DNA of 64,000 nucleotides from Pseudomonadota bacterium (GTDB taxonomy: Bacteria > Campylobacterota > Campylobacteria > Campylobacterales > Sulfurospirillaceae). The stretch is from contig JAGDMU010000003.1 in NCBI GenBank assembly GCA_017860615.1, forward strand, positions 51,143-115,142, given 5' to 3'. Positions 19,305-28,309 of the stretch are shown here, one piece after another (positions within the stretch are counted from its first letter, which is position 1; each line of letters starts with the position of its first letter). The position numbers and the translations under genes are program-made. The notes under the pieces were generated by a model. That model was not told where the DNA came from and made no database searches. It saw only the letters and a list, made by a program, of their open reading frames with translations.

Positions 19305-20435
19305 ATGAATAAAAAATCTCATGAAGTTTTTGTATGGCCATTATGTACACGTATTATTCATTGGATAATTGCAAGCTCATTTTTCTTCGCATTTTTTACT
19401 TCGTTTTACCATCATCTTTTTAGATGGCATCTGGCATTTGGTCTTATCTTTGGTATTGTGTTACTTTTTAGGCTTATTTGGGGATTTGTGGGACCAAACT
19501 ATGCAACGTTTAAAACATTCAAACTAAGCCTAAGAGAGCTTCAAGATTATTTTGCCCAGAAAGTTCACAACAGATGGCGTAAGATTCATGCTGGGCACAA
19601 TGCGGCATCCAGTTGGTTTACCCTCATTGTTCTAGGCTTGGGCAGTTGGATCGTTCTTACTGGACTACTTTTGCAAGGAACACAAGAAGCCAGTGGTATT
19701 TTGAGCTGTCTAAATGAACACTATTTTCACTTATCATCTACTTTTTTTGTCTTCCATGAAGTGCTCTCGTATTTACTTTTTGTTTGGGCAATCATTCATA
19801 TTGTCGGTGTTTTAATTGAACAGTTTTACCATAAAACACAGATGCTTTTTGCCATGATTACGGGATACAAAAAGGCGGATGGCAATGATGCAAGTGTTTC
19901 TATGGTACGCCATCTTTTTGCATATGCGGTCATTGGCTTATCAATTGTTACACTCTATATTGTGGCACATTCAAGTGAAACATTTTTGACAAAAAGTAGA
20001 TTTGAGAAACGAGACTTTAAAGCAGAAAATCGTACTTTTTATGAAAAATGTACTCTATGCCACAAAACTTACCCTCCTTTCATGTTGCCACATGCCTCAT
20101 GGATACGCCTTATGGATGGGCTTAATAACCATTTTGGTGAGCAGATCACAGAAAACAACATCACTAAAGAGGAGCACATTAATATCAAAGAGTATCTTTT
20201 AAGTCAGAGCGCTGAAACATCTACACATAAAGTAGCTTTTAAAACATTGGATTCTTTAGGTGACATGCGCCCTATTTCGATGAGTAAGGTTCCTTACTGG
20301 CGTGAGGCACACAAAAATATTGAAAAAAGTACCTTTAAATCTTTGCCCATCAAAGATGCCTCTAATTGCTTCGTATGCCATCCTGACTTCGAATATGGCA
20401 TCTTAGATAACACACGCATTCATATACCACGTTAA
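19305..20435 (+). CDS. Cytochrome b561-type membrane protein fused to C-terminal diheme cytochrome c-like domain
   Basis: TM helices with conserved His (RIIHWIIA, HAGHNAAS, FHEVLSYLLFVWAIIHIVG); CTLCH and CFVCH motifs in the C-terminal part. Confidence 0.87.
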   Translation: MNKKSHEVFVWPLCTRIIHWIIASSFFFAFFTSFYHHLFRWHLAFGLIFGIVLLFRLIWGFVGPNYATFKTFKLSLRELQDYFAQKVHNRWRKIHAGHNAASSWFTLIVLGLGSWIVLTGLLLQGTQEASGILSCLNEHYFHLSSTFFVFHEVLSYLLFVWAIIHIVGVLIEQFYHKTQMLFAMITGYKKADGNDASVSMVRHLFAYAVIGLSIVTLYIVAHSSETFLTKSRFEKRDFKAENRTFYEKCTLCHKTYPPFMLPHASWIRLMDGLNNHFGEQITENNITKEEHINIKEYLLSQSAETSTHKVAFKTLDSLGDMRPISMSKVPYWREAHKNIEKSTFKSLPIKDASNCFVCHPDFEYGILDNTRIHIPR

Positions 20436-20470
20436 TTGTGAAAGTTTAAATAGATTTTAAACTAATGGAC

Positions 20471-20476
20471 TATAAT
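20471..20476 (+). promoter_or_regulatory. Putative -10 box TATAAT
   Basis: TATAAT 34 nt upstream of the Sel1-repeat gene. Confidence 0.45.
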
Positions 20477-20509
20477 CATAACAATCCATTTTAAAATAAG
20501 GCGTTAGCT

Positions 20510-20917
20510 GTGAAATCACTTATTGTGCTCTTTTTGGTTATATTGACATCACTCTTTAGTGCAGAAAATTACCTTCGCGAAGGTGTTTTAGCTTACAATC
20601 AAAAATCGTATGCATCGGCGAAAACTTTTTTTGAACTGGCTATTCGTAAAGAAGAGTCTGCTAATGCTGCGTACATGCTAGGGAAAATGTACCTTTACGG
20701 TGAAGGAATAACGGTAGATCACTCGAAAGCCATTGAACTTTTAGAATTTGCACGTGAAAATGGCAATATTCCTGCGGGGTGTTACTTAAGTGAAGCCTAT
20801 ATGAATTCTAAAACAAATACCAGCTATATTGCTTATGGTCTCATGAAAGGTCTTTCTCAAAAAATTCCACATTGTCAAAAAATGCTTACACGTTATCTTA
20901 GCTATACCTCTTTTTAG
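20510..20917 (+). CDS. Secreted Sel1-repeat/tetratricopeptide-like protein
   Basis: Signal peptide; AAYMLGKMYLYGEGITVDHSKAIELLEFARENG. Confidence 0.8.
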   Translation: MKSLIVLFLVILTSLFSAENYLREGVLAYNQKSYASAKTFFELAIRKEESANAAYMLGKMYLYGEGITVDHSKAIELLEFARENGNIPAGCYLSEAYMNSKTNTSYIAYGLMKGLSQKIPHCQKMLTRYLSYTSF

Positions 20918-20962
20918 CCATCTTGAGATGATGGAAACTTTTTAGAAATCATATTTTAGCTA

Positions 20963-20968
20963 TAATAA
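20963..20968 (+). promoter_or_regulatory. Putative -10 box (GCTATAAT) upstream of pdxJ
   Basis: TATAAT 22-25 nt before the pdxJ start. Confidence 0.45.
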
Positions 20969-20990
20969 TCCCTAAAAAACGAAGGATACC

Positions 20991-21773
20991 ATGATGCTTC
21001 TAGGCGTAAACATCGATCATATTGCAGTGCTCCGAGAGGCACGAAAGATTAATGACCCCGATCCGCTAGATGCCGTCTCTTTAGTCAAACGTGCTGGTGC
21101 GGATCAGATCACAATTCATTTAAGAGAAGATAGACGTCATATTAACGATGATGATGCAAAAAAGATTATTGAAAATTCCCAGCTCCCTGTCAATCTAGAG
21201 TGTTCTATCACACCAGAAATTATCGAAAAATTGATAGAACTTCGTCCTCACCGCGCTACGTTAGTGCCTGAAAAGCGTGAAGAAGTTACGACAGAGGGTG
21301 GACTTGATGTACTCAAAAATAAAGAAGTGATGAAAGAGATTGCGCAAAGGCTCAAAAAAGAGCAGATTGAACTTTCCCTCTTCATCGATCCAAACAGTAC
21401 TATGATCGAGGCTGCCAAAGAGATCAACGCGGAGTGGATTGAACTTCATACGGGAATGTATGCCAATATTTATGCGATGCTTTACTCTAACCTTTCACGC
21501 TCACGCCACAGTATTAAAACGCTTGAACTTGACCGCGAAACATTGCATATTAAACTGCTTGAAGCAACCCATGAATTGGAAAATGCTTCCAAACTTGCGC
21601 ATCAATTAGGACTTAAAGTCGCTGCAGGACATGGTTTGAACTATCAAAATGTCAAACGCATTTTGGACATCCAAGAGATCAGTGAACTAAACATTGGTCA
21701 AAGCATCATTGCACGCTCTGTTTTTGTGGGTTTTGAACAAGCCGTAAAAGAGATGTTAGGGTTACTCAAATGA
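20991..21773 (+). CDS. pdxJ: Pyridoxine 5'-phosphate synthase
   Basis: LLGVNIDHIAVLREARKINDPDPLDAV, ITIHLREDRRHI, VAAGHGLNYQNV. Confidence 0.95.
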   Translation: MMLLGVNIDHIAVLREARKINDPDPLDAVSLVKRAGADQITIHLREDRRHINDDDAKKIIENSQLPVNLECSITPEIIEKLIELRPHRATLVPEKREEVTTEGGLDVLKNKEVMKEIAQRLKKEQIELSLFIDPNSTMIEAAKEINAEWIELHTGMYANIYAMLYSNLSRSRHSIKTLELDRETLHIKLLEATHELENASKLAHQLGLKVAAGHGLNYQNVKRILDIQEISELNIGQSIIARSVFVGFEQAVKEMLGLLK

Positions 21774-22705
21774 AAAAAATAGCCATTAGTATTGGAGATC
21801 TTAACGGTATTGGGCTAGAAATAGCTCTGCGTGCTCATGAAGAAGTTAAAAAACATTGCCATCCTGTCTACTGCATCAATGAAAATATGCTTGGTTGGGG
21901 AGCTGCACTTCTAGGTCTGGATGTTCCCAATGACTTTGAGATACGTGACTGTGGCAAAGTTTTTGAGATCGAAGCAGGTGTCTGTTCTGCTGAGGCAGGA
22001 GAAAGCTCTTATGACTCTTTTATTACTGCGGTAGCACTGGCTAAAAGCAATGAAGTAAATGCCATTGTTACGCTCCCAATCAATAAAGAATCATGGGCAC
22101 TTGCAGGACTAGAGTACAAAGGACATACTGATGCACTAAGCGATCTTTTGGGATCTGAAGCGATCATGATGTTAGGGTGTGAAGCAATGTTTACCATTCT
22201 CTACACACATCACATTCCATTGCGCGACGTTCCTCATGAAATCAAGGCCAAAAAACTCAAACCATTTTTACTTAAAGTCTATGAAGAGCTTGGTGTTGAG
22301 CGTATCGCTGTTTTGGGGCTTAATCCTCATGCGGGAGATCATGGTGTTATTGGTGAAGAAGATGAAGAGATTGAAAAAGCGATTTTAAAAGCCAATCATT
22401 TTTTAGAACGTGAAGTCTTTTTTGGACCTCTCGTTCCAGATACCGCTTTTTCAAAGGAAAATCGTGAGAATTTCACCTATTATGTGTGTATGTACCATGA
22501 TCAAGGACTCATTCCTTTAAAAACGCTCTATTTTGAAGAAAGTATCAATGTAAGCCTTAATGCAGGTGTTGTGAGAACTTCAGTTGATCATGGAACCGCT
22601 TTTGACATTGCCTATAAAGAGGGGAATCCTTCATGCCTAAGTTATATTAATGCGGTAAAAGAAGCCGTCAAACTTGCAACAGGTAAGGCTCTTTTGACAT
22701 TTTAA
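21770..22705 (+). CDS. pdxA: 4-hydroxythreonine-4-phosphate dehydrogenase
   Basis: ISIGDLNGIGLEI, TLPINKESW, GHTDALSDLLG, GLNPHAGDHG, YHDQGLIPLK, VRTSVDHGTAFDIAYKEGN. Confidence 0.95.
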   Translation: MKKIAISIGDLNGIGLEIALRAHEEVKKHCHPVYCINENMLGWGAALLGLDVPNDFEIRDCGKVFEIEAGVCSAEAGESSYDSFITAVALAKSNEVNAIVTLPINKESWALAGLEYKGHTDALSDLLGSEAIMMLGCEAMFTILYTHHIPLRDVPHEIKAKKLKPFLLKVYEELGVERIAVLGLNPHAGDHGVIGEEDEEIEKAILKANHFLEREVFFGPLVPDTAFSKENRENFTYYVCMYHDQGLIPLKTLYFEESINVSLNAGVVRTSVDHGTAFDIAYKEGNPSCLSYINAVKEAVKLATGKALLTF

Positions 22706-23445
22706 TGCGTATGCGAATGGGAGTGATCATGCGTATGATCATGATGGTGGTGATGACTCCCATTTTTAGGATTGAGCGAGCATTTTAACCCTTCTGGCGT
22801 TATCTCATAAATTTTCTCTACAACGAGTTCAATAAACTCTTTGTGATGAGAAACAATAATAATACTCTTATCAATTTTACATAAAATTTCCACTAGACGC
22901 AGTTGCATTGCATGATCAAGTCCATTGGTAGGCTCATCTAAAAGCATGAGCTTAGGCTCGGTAATCAATACGCCTGCTAATGCGACCAGTTTTTTCTCGC
23001 CTCCTGAGAGATGATAAACAATTTTTTTAGCCAAATGTGAAATTCCCAAGTCTTGCAGTATCATGGTCGTTTTAAGTCTCGCTTCCTCTTTGGATGCCCC
23101 TCCCGCAAGAAGACTAAAGGCAACATCATCTTCCACAATGGGAGCTAAAAACTGATTGTCTGAGTCTTGGAAAAGGTAGCCTATGAGATGGCGCATCGCT
23201 TTAAAATCATCGAGTTTTAGCATAGGTTGATGAAAAAGCTCTAATGTCCCCATTTCTTGGCTTCTAAGTCCTGCAATAATTTCTAAAAGTGTTGTTTTAC
23301 CACACCCATTCGGTCCAATAATGGCAATCTTCTCTTTGTGTGATACATCAAGTGTCACATTTTCATACAAGCACACTCCATCACGCGATGTGGAGAGGTT
23401 TTTGATATTGACCGAACAGCTCATATAAGGGCTCCTTGTCGCCAT
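22702..23445 (-). CDS. Nickel/cobalt ECF-type transporter ATP-binding protein (CbiO/NikO-like) with His-rich C-terminus
   Basis: GPNGCGKTTLLE, LSGGEKKLVALAGVLITEPKLMLLDEPT; tail GSHHHHHDHTHDHSHSHTH. Confidence 0.9.
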   Translation of the reverse strand: MATRSPYMSCSVNIKNLSTSRDGVCLYENVTLDVSHKEKIAIIGPNGCGKTTLLEIIAGLRSQEMGTLELFHQPMLKLDDFKAMRHLIGYLFQDSDNQFLAPIVEDDVAFSLLAGGASKEEARLKTTMILQDLGISHLAKKIVYHLSGGEKKLVALAGVLITEPKLMLLDEPTNGLDHAMQLRLVEILCKIDKSIIIVSHHKEFIELVVEKIYEITPEGLKCSLNPKNGSHHHHHDHTHDHSHSHTH

Positions 23446-24098
23446 AAAAGCGATAAAATAGTGATCAAAGCAAGCAATGTATCCTGCTTTGTAAAGGCTT
23501 GATGCTCTTCAAGTGTATAGACTTCACCACAATATCCACGAAGTTGCATCGCTTTTTGAAGCAAAACGGAACGCTCAAGTGCTTTGATGAATAAAATACC
23601 CACAAATCCTGCCATGGTTTTATAGGTTAGTATGTTAGTTTTAGGGGTAAAACCTCTGACATGCAATGTATTTTTAAACAGAGAAAATTCCCGTTTAATA
23701 AGAAAAATGGACTTCGCTGTGAAAAAGAAGATAGACGTGAGTTTATGAGGCAAACGTAAACGATGCATTGCAATCGCAATCGCAAACTCATCTTTACCCT
23801 GAAAAAGCATCAAAATAAACATTAAAATAAAGTTTGAACGTAAAAAAACCAAGAGTGCAAGATCATAGTTTTTTTGCCAAAGCATACTGAGAACTACAAT
23901 TGCAATAAGCGTATTGAGAAAAAAGAGTCGCTTGAAAATAGACAAAAGTGACTCTTTTTGAAACCATCCCAACAAAAGAAGTGGTAAAAGCATCGGTGTA
24001 TATAGATGCTCCTGCAATGCGACACTGCTACTGTATAAAAGTGCCAAAAGAAGCGCTGTAGTGGGCGTTATATGTGGCGAGGTTTGCGTTTGGTCCAA
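23421..24098 (-). CDS. CbiQ/NikQ-type transmembrane component
   Basis: Polytopic; AIAMHRLRLPHKLTSIFFFTAKSIFLIKREF; operon with MO components. Confidence 0.85.
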   Translation of the reverse strand: MDQTQTSPHITPTTALLLALLYSSSVALQEHLYTPMLLPLLLLGWFQKESLLSIFKRLFFLNTLIAIVVLSMLWQKNYDLALLVFLRSNFILMFILMLFQGKDEFAIAIAMHRLRLPHKLTSIFFFTAKSIFLIKREFSLFKNTLHVRGFTPKTNILTYKTMAGFVGILFIKALERSVLLQKAMQLRGYCGEVYTLEEHQAFTKQDTLLALITILSLLWRQGALI

Positions 24099-24490
24099 TA
24101 GAGTACTCCAAAGAAAAAGACAATTATAGCCAATCCTAAGAGTATTTTATCCCATGGAGTATCGGATGGCAATGTTTTAGCCTCTTCTTTGGTATGGCTT
24201 TGTGCAACATAATGTGTTTGCGATTGATGCCCCATACCTGCCTCGACCACAATGCTAAACTCAGCAGCAGGAAGCTTTGCTGAGGCTTTTCCATCATCAT
24301 CTGTTTTTAGGACAAGAAGTTCTTTTTGATTATCATCCAAAAGCTTGAGAACACACTGTTTACAAGGAGATGATTTTGTGAAATAACTTTGGACATAGAG
24401 TTTACCCTCTTCATCGTAGGCAAAAAGATTGATTTTATGTGCCCAAAGACTACTGATACAGAGGAAACTAAGCAGCCATACGCGAAACAT
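24068..24490 (-). CDS. NikL/NikN-like accessory protein (periplasmic domain plus one C-terminal TM helix)
   Basis: Signal peptide, KINLFAYDEEGKLYVQSYFTKSSPCKQCVLKLLDD, C-terminal TM; position between M and Q components. Confidence 0.75.
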   Translation of the reverse strand: MFRVWLLSFLCISSLWAHKINLFAYDEEGKLYVQSYFTKSSPCKQCVLKLLDDNQKELLVLKTDDDGKASAKLPAAEFSIVVEAGMGHQSQTHYVAQSHTKEEAKTLPSDTPWDKILLGLAIIVFFFGVLYWTKRKPRHI

Positions 24491-25091
24491 GCTGTTCCTT
24501 TTGATATAAAAGTGTTGGAGCTACTTTTTCGATGAAACGAAGAGCCAAAAGTGTCATAGCTCCTTCGATAAACATGAGCGGCAAATGCGCTACTAACGCA
24601 ATTTTAGCGGCATCCATAAAGGCATCACCATTAAGGGCAAGAGTGAGAGAAAGCAAAAAGGCTGAAAGTGCTAAAGGAATAAAGCCAATTAAAAACCAGA
24701 GTATATCTTTTTGCCAACGTTTGTGTGTTGGAAGCATAAAGAGCCAGTATCCGATCAGTGTTGGTGTAGCAAGATTAAAGAGATTGATACCCAGCGTGGT
24801 AAGTCCACCAAAGCCAAAAAGAACACCTTGGAGTAAAAGGGCAACAAAGATAGCAATGAAGGCTCTTAGTCCAAGCATAGCTCCTACAATGCCACCCAGC
24901 ACAAGATGCACGGATGTTGGACCAATGGGAACATGAATGAATGAAGCTAAGAAAAAGAGCGCTGAAAGCACAGCCGTCTTGGGAATATCTTCATCTTTAA
25001 GTGTTTTAAATGCATAAAGCGTAAAAAAAGCCGAAACGACGGCTCCACCTATGAGTATTTCAGGTCTGAGTAAACCTTCACTAAGATGCAT
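24468..25091 (-). CDS. CbiM/NikM-type substrate-specific component
   Basis: MHLSEGLLRPEILIGGAVV; HVPIGPTSVHLVLGGIVGAMLGLRAF. Confidence 0.92.
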   Translation of the reverse strand: MHLSEGLLRPEILIGGAVVSAFFTLYAFKTLKDEDIPKTAVLSALFFLASFIHVPIGPTSVHLVLGGIVGAMLGLRAFIAIFVALLLQGVLFGFGGLTTLGINLFNLATPTLIGYWLFMLPTHKRWQKDILWFLIGFIPLALSAFLLSLTLALNGDAFMDAAKIALVAHLPLMFIEGAMTLLALRFIEKVAPTLLYQKEQHVSRMAA

Positions 25092-25092
25092 C

Positions 25093-25839
25093 TTATTTCA
25101 TCGCCTCAGTTTTAAGCCATAGAACAGCACCTAGCTCTACAGGATAACTTTTACCCTCTTTTTTGATCTTTTCATCATCGTCCATCAAAGCTGCAAATCC
25201 CCACCAACCCTCTTGTGGTAAGCTTACATGAAACACACCATTTTTATCAGCTTTAAATACTTGCGTAATGTACATTTCATTCGGTGCTTTAAGCCCCTTA
25301 GTATTGTAAAATTCTACTTCAACTTCTGCGTTAGGGACAGGTTTGCCTTTAAACAGTACTTGCGCACTAAAAATGTTTCCTGCATAAAGCGAGTATGGGC
25401 GAGAGAGGGGGATGATCTCTGCTTTAAGACCAATAGGTTTATCCCATCCCTCTCCTGAACCAAAGGCATCAATAATCGTTTTGGTTTGATGACGGATAAA
25501 TTTTTCCTCAGCAGGCTCAAAATAAGGCACAGGATCAACATAAAACTGATACACACCTGGTTCTTTAATGGTATATTCACTTTTCCATGTGGTGAGCTTA
25601 TTTTTTTCAACGGCTTGCAATATGTTTAAGAGTGATGTTTTTTTACCATCAAGAAAAACGCCAGCCTCTTTTGGCTTTTCCATATTCATAAGTTTTTGCT
25701 CAAAAGGGTGAGTAAACTCATAGTTAATGCTCACCTTGGTACTGCTGCCCTGCTCTATAACCGATTTATCAGTCATAACGGTTTGAAAATGAGCAAAGAG
25801 TGATGATGCACACACCAAAGATGCTAATAATACTTTCAT
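25093..25839 (-). CDS. DUF4198 / NikK-like periplasmic nickel-associated protein
   Basis: Signal peptide MKVLLASLVCASSLFAHFQ; upstream of and co-directional with the transporter; GAGGAG 9 nt before ATG. Confidence 0.82.
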   Translation of the reverse strand: MKVLLASLVCASSLFAHFQTVMTDKSVIEQGSSTKVSINYEFTHPFEQKLMNMEKPKEAGVFLDGKKTSLLNILQAVEKNKLTTWKSEYTIKEPGVYQFYVDPVPYFEPAEEKFIRHQTKTIIDAFGSGEGWDKPIGLKAEIIPLSRPYSLYAGNIFSAQVLFKGKPVPNAEVEVEFYNTKGLKAPNEMYITQVFKADKNGVFHVSLPQEGWWGFAALMDDDEKIKKEGKSYPVELGAVLWLKTEAMK

Positions 25840-25855
25840 ACAAATACTCCTCATA

Positions 25856-25884
25856 AATAATACCAAACTATATTTGGTATTATT
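25856..25884. promoter_or_regulatory. Perfect inverted repeat AATAATACCAAA-CTATA-TTTGGTATTATT, candidate NikR operator
   Basis: 12-bp perfect arms; contains TAATA-N15-TATTA, consistent with the TRWYA-N15-TRWYA type reported for Helicobacter NikR. Confidence 0.65.
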
Positions 25885-26001
25885 GTGACATTTTGCGCAT
25901 AAATAAAAACTTAAATAGCTATCTAGAAAAGTAATTTATTATTCGAAAAGGCAGGCAGTTTTATATTAGGAAAGAGCAAAACTATTGAGAAGGTCCTTGC
26001 C

Positions 26002-27036
26002 TTAAGGCTGATTCGAAGCGTTTTTAATAGATGTAAATTGACTATGTAAAGTTTGAAGTGTCTGTAATGTTGCCATTTCATCGGCATTGTCTAAGCTAAA
26101 ATCAATATGGTGCGGTTTTTTGTAAACAAGATCATAGTATTCAACTAAGAGTATTTTTGCAACCTCTGCAAGATCATGCTTCTCATAAGCAATGATAACG
26201 GCTTCTTTCGCATTTTTTTTAATGTATGGTGCAATGATTTGCATCGCTTGATTAAAAAATTCTGGTGTTATACTCTCATAATCCTTTAAAATACGTTCGA
26301 CTCGCTGTGAAAGTGGTGCCGTAATTTCAACACGGTAGCCTTGTAACATACGTTCATGTAAAAGAGGTGGAACAGTGCATTTACCCATTCGTTTACTCTC
26401 AGCTTCAATGAATATATAGGCATTTGAGTCAATTTTACATAAAATTTCACATATACTATTTTCAAAGGCTTTTTGGCTGGGTTGTGCTCCTTTGATGCTT
26501 CCAAAACTCGACCCCAGATGATTGGCAAGCTTCTCAAGATCGATAGAGGGTTGAAGTGTTTGCAATAATTCACTCTTACCACAGCCAGTATTTCCACCAA
26601 GAACAATAAATCGATGATGTGGAAAGTTCTCAAGGTAAGTAAGCACATGCAAACGGTAACTTTTATAGCCACCGATCAGTCTGTAAACTTGATAGCCAAT
26701 ATGTGAGAGAATAATAGCAATAGAGCTGGACCTTAGGCCTCCACGAGCGCAATAAATGCCTATTTTTGAGCCTATTTTATAGGTTTTAGCGATCTCTTGA
26801 AGATGAAGTGCGACATTTTGGCAGATATAGCGTGCTCCCAAAATTTTGGCATCATTACGCGAAACCTGTTTGTAAAGTGTGCCTACTTCTTGGTGTTCAG
26901 CGTCACTCAGTGCATAGAAATTTTGAGCATTAGGGATATGTGATTCGTAAAACTCTTTGGGGCTACGTGCATCGATTAAAAGATCAAAGGTAGATTTTTG
27001 TGCTATAAAATCATCGACTTCTAATTCACTTAACAT
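26002..27036 (-). CDS. mnmH: tRNA 2-selenouridine synthase
   Basis: Rhodanese domain with CARGGLRSSSIA, GGYKSYR, GGNTGCGKSELL P-loop. Confidence 0.93.
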   Translation of the reverse strand: MLSELEVDDFIAQKSTFDLLIDARSPKEFYESHIPNAQNFYALSDAEHQEVGTLYKQVSRNDAKILGARYICQNVALHLQEIAKTYKIGSKIGIYCARGGLRSSSIAIILSHIGYQVYRLIGGYKSYRLHVLTYLENFPHHRFIVLGGNTGCGKSELLQTLQPSIDLEKLANHLGSSFGSIKGAQPSQKAFENSICEILCKIDSNAYIFIEAESKRMGKCTVPPLLHERMLQGYRVEITAPLSQRVERILKDYESITPEFFNQAMQIIAPYIKKNAKEAVIIAYEKHDLAEVAKILLVEYYDLVYKKPHHIDFSLDNADEMATLQTLQTLHSQFTSIKNASNQP

Positions 27037-27521
27037 GAAAGATACTCAGGTACAAGCCCTTTAAGATGTGTATAGATTTTTTCAAAATCGGTTCCATAGA
27101 CTCTGGTATCTGCAATGGTTGTAATGAAATTGGTATCGCCAAGCCATCTTGGAATCACATGGTAATGAATATGCTCTGCAATGCCAGCTCCACCACTTTT
27201 CCCAAGATTCATGCCAAGATTAACACCTTGTGCGCCAATACCCTCTTTGAGCATCCTAACACAGCGCTGAACCATAAACGAGATATGTAGCCACACTTCT
27301 GGATCAAGTTCTTCTATTGAATCTGTATGATGATGTGGAATCACCATAAAATGACCTGGTGAATAGGGATAACGGTTCATAACAATAAAACAAAGTGCAT
27401 CGCGGTAAAGAACATGATGTTCAACATCTCGTTCTGGATGCTCTGTAATATTGCAAAAGACACATCCTTCTGGTTTTTCAGTGAAATAAACATCACGCCA
27501 AGGAGCATACATATAATTCAT
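27030..27521 (-). CDS. HIT family protein
   Basis: CVFCNI, MNRYPYSPGHFMVIPHHH, GAGIAEHIHYHVIPRW. Confidence 0.92.
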   Translation of the reverse strand: MNYMYAPWRDVYFTEKPEGCVFCNITEHPERDVEHHVLYRDALCFIVMNRYPYSPGHFMVIPHHHTDSIEELDPEVWLHISFMVQRCVRMLKEGIGAQGVNLGMNLGKSGGAGIAEHIHYHVIPRWLGDTNFITTIADTRVYGTDFEKIYTHLKGLVPEYLSC

Positions 27522-28309
27522 TAATCAACTCTTTTAATAGCTTCTAAAGATGCTTGGATGTCTGGTTCACGCATAAAATATTCGCCAATCAAAAAAGCAT
27601 CTGCACCAATTTTACTTAAGTGTTGGATCGTCTCTTTATCATTGAGTCCGCTTTCTGCTACGATGATTTTTCCTTGAGGAATGAGTGGCATAAGCTTCTC
27701 TGTTAAGCTCATATCCATCTCAAAAGTCTCAAGGTTACGGTGATTGATACCGATGATATTAGCACCTGCAAAGATCGCTTTGATGAGATCTTCTTTATCA
27801 TGTATTTCGACTAAAACTTCGAGTCCAAGTCGTAATGCATACTCTAAAAGATGCTTCAATTCGGCTTTTGTGAGTGCTTTAGCGATCAATAGTATAAAGT
27901 CAGCACCGTAAACGAGGGCTTCTAAAATTTGGTATTCATCGACAATAAAATCTTTTCGTAAAAGAGGTGTTGGCACATAACGGCGAATCTGAGTCAAGTA
28001 CTCTAAGCTTCCTTGGAAATAGTGAGGTTCTGTTAAAACAGAGATAGCATCTGCACCTCCAAGTTCATACGCTTTGGCAATGGCCAGTGGATCAAAATCT
28101 GCTTTGATAACCCCTTTACTCGGACTTGCTTTTTTCACTTCAGCAATAATACGGTAAGGATTCTCAGGTGTTGCCTTAAGATATGGCTTAACATCACGAG
28201 GCATAAAAGGGTTAAATGCAAGGCTTCTGCCCAACCAGTCAATGGTATACTCTTTTTTCTTCTTCTCTAAATCCTCACGAGTACGTCTGATAATTTCATC
28301 TAAAATCAT
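27521..28309 (-). CDS. trpC: Indole-3-glycerol phosphate synthase
   Basis: [64 protein letters not shown]. Confidence 0.95.
   Translation of the reverse strand: MILDEIIRRTREDLEKKKKEYTIDWLGRSLAFNPFMPRDVKPYLKATPENPYRIIAEVKKASPSKGVIKADFDPLAIAKAYELGGADAISVLTEPHYFQGSLEYLTQIRRYVPTPLLRKDFIVDEYQILEALVYGADFILLIAKALTKAELKHLLEYALRLGLEVLVEIHDKEDLIKAIFAGANIIGINHRNLETFEMDMSLTEKLMPLIPQGKIIVAESGLNDKETIQHLSKIGADAFLIGEYFMREPDIQASLEAIKRVD

Noticed and set aside
22706-22760. Short repeated CATG/ATGATG-like sequence that could look like a tandem repeat
   Set aside because: It is the coding sequence of the His/Asp-rich ATPase tail, not a CRISPR or VNTR element
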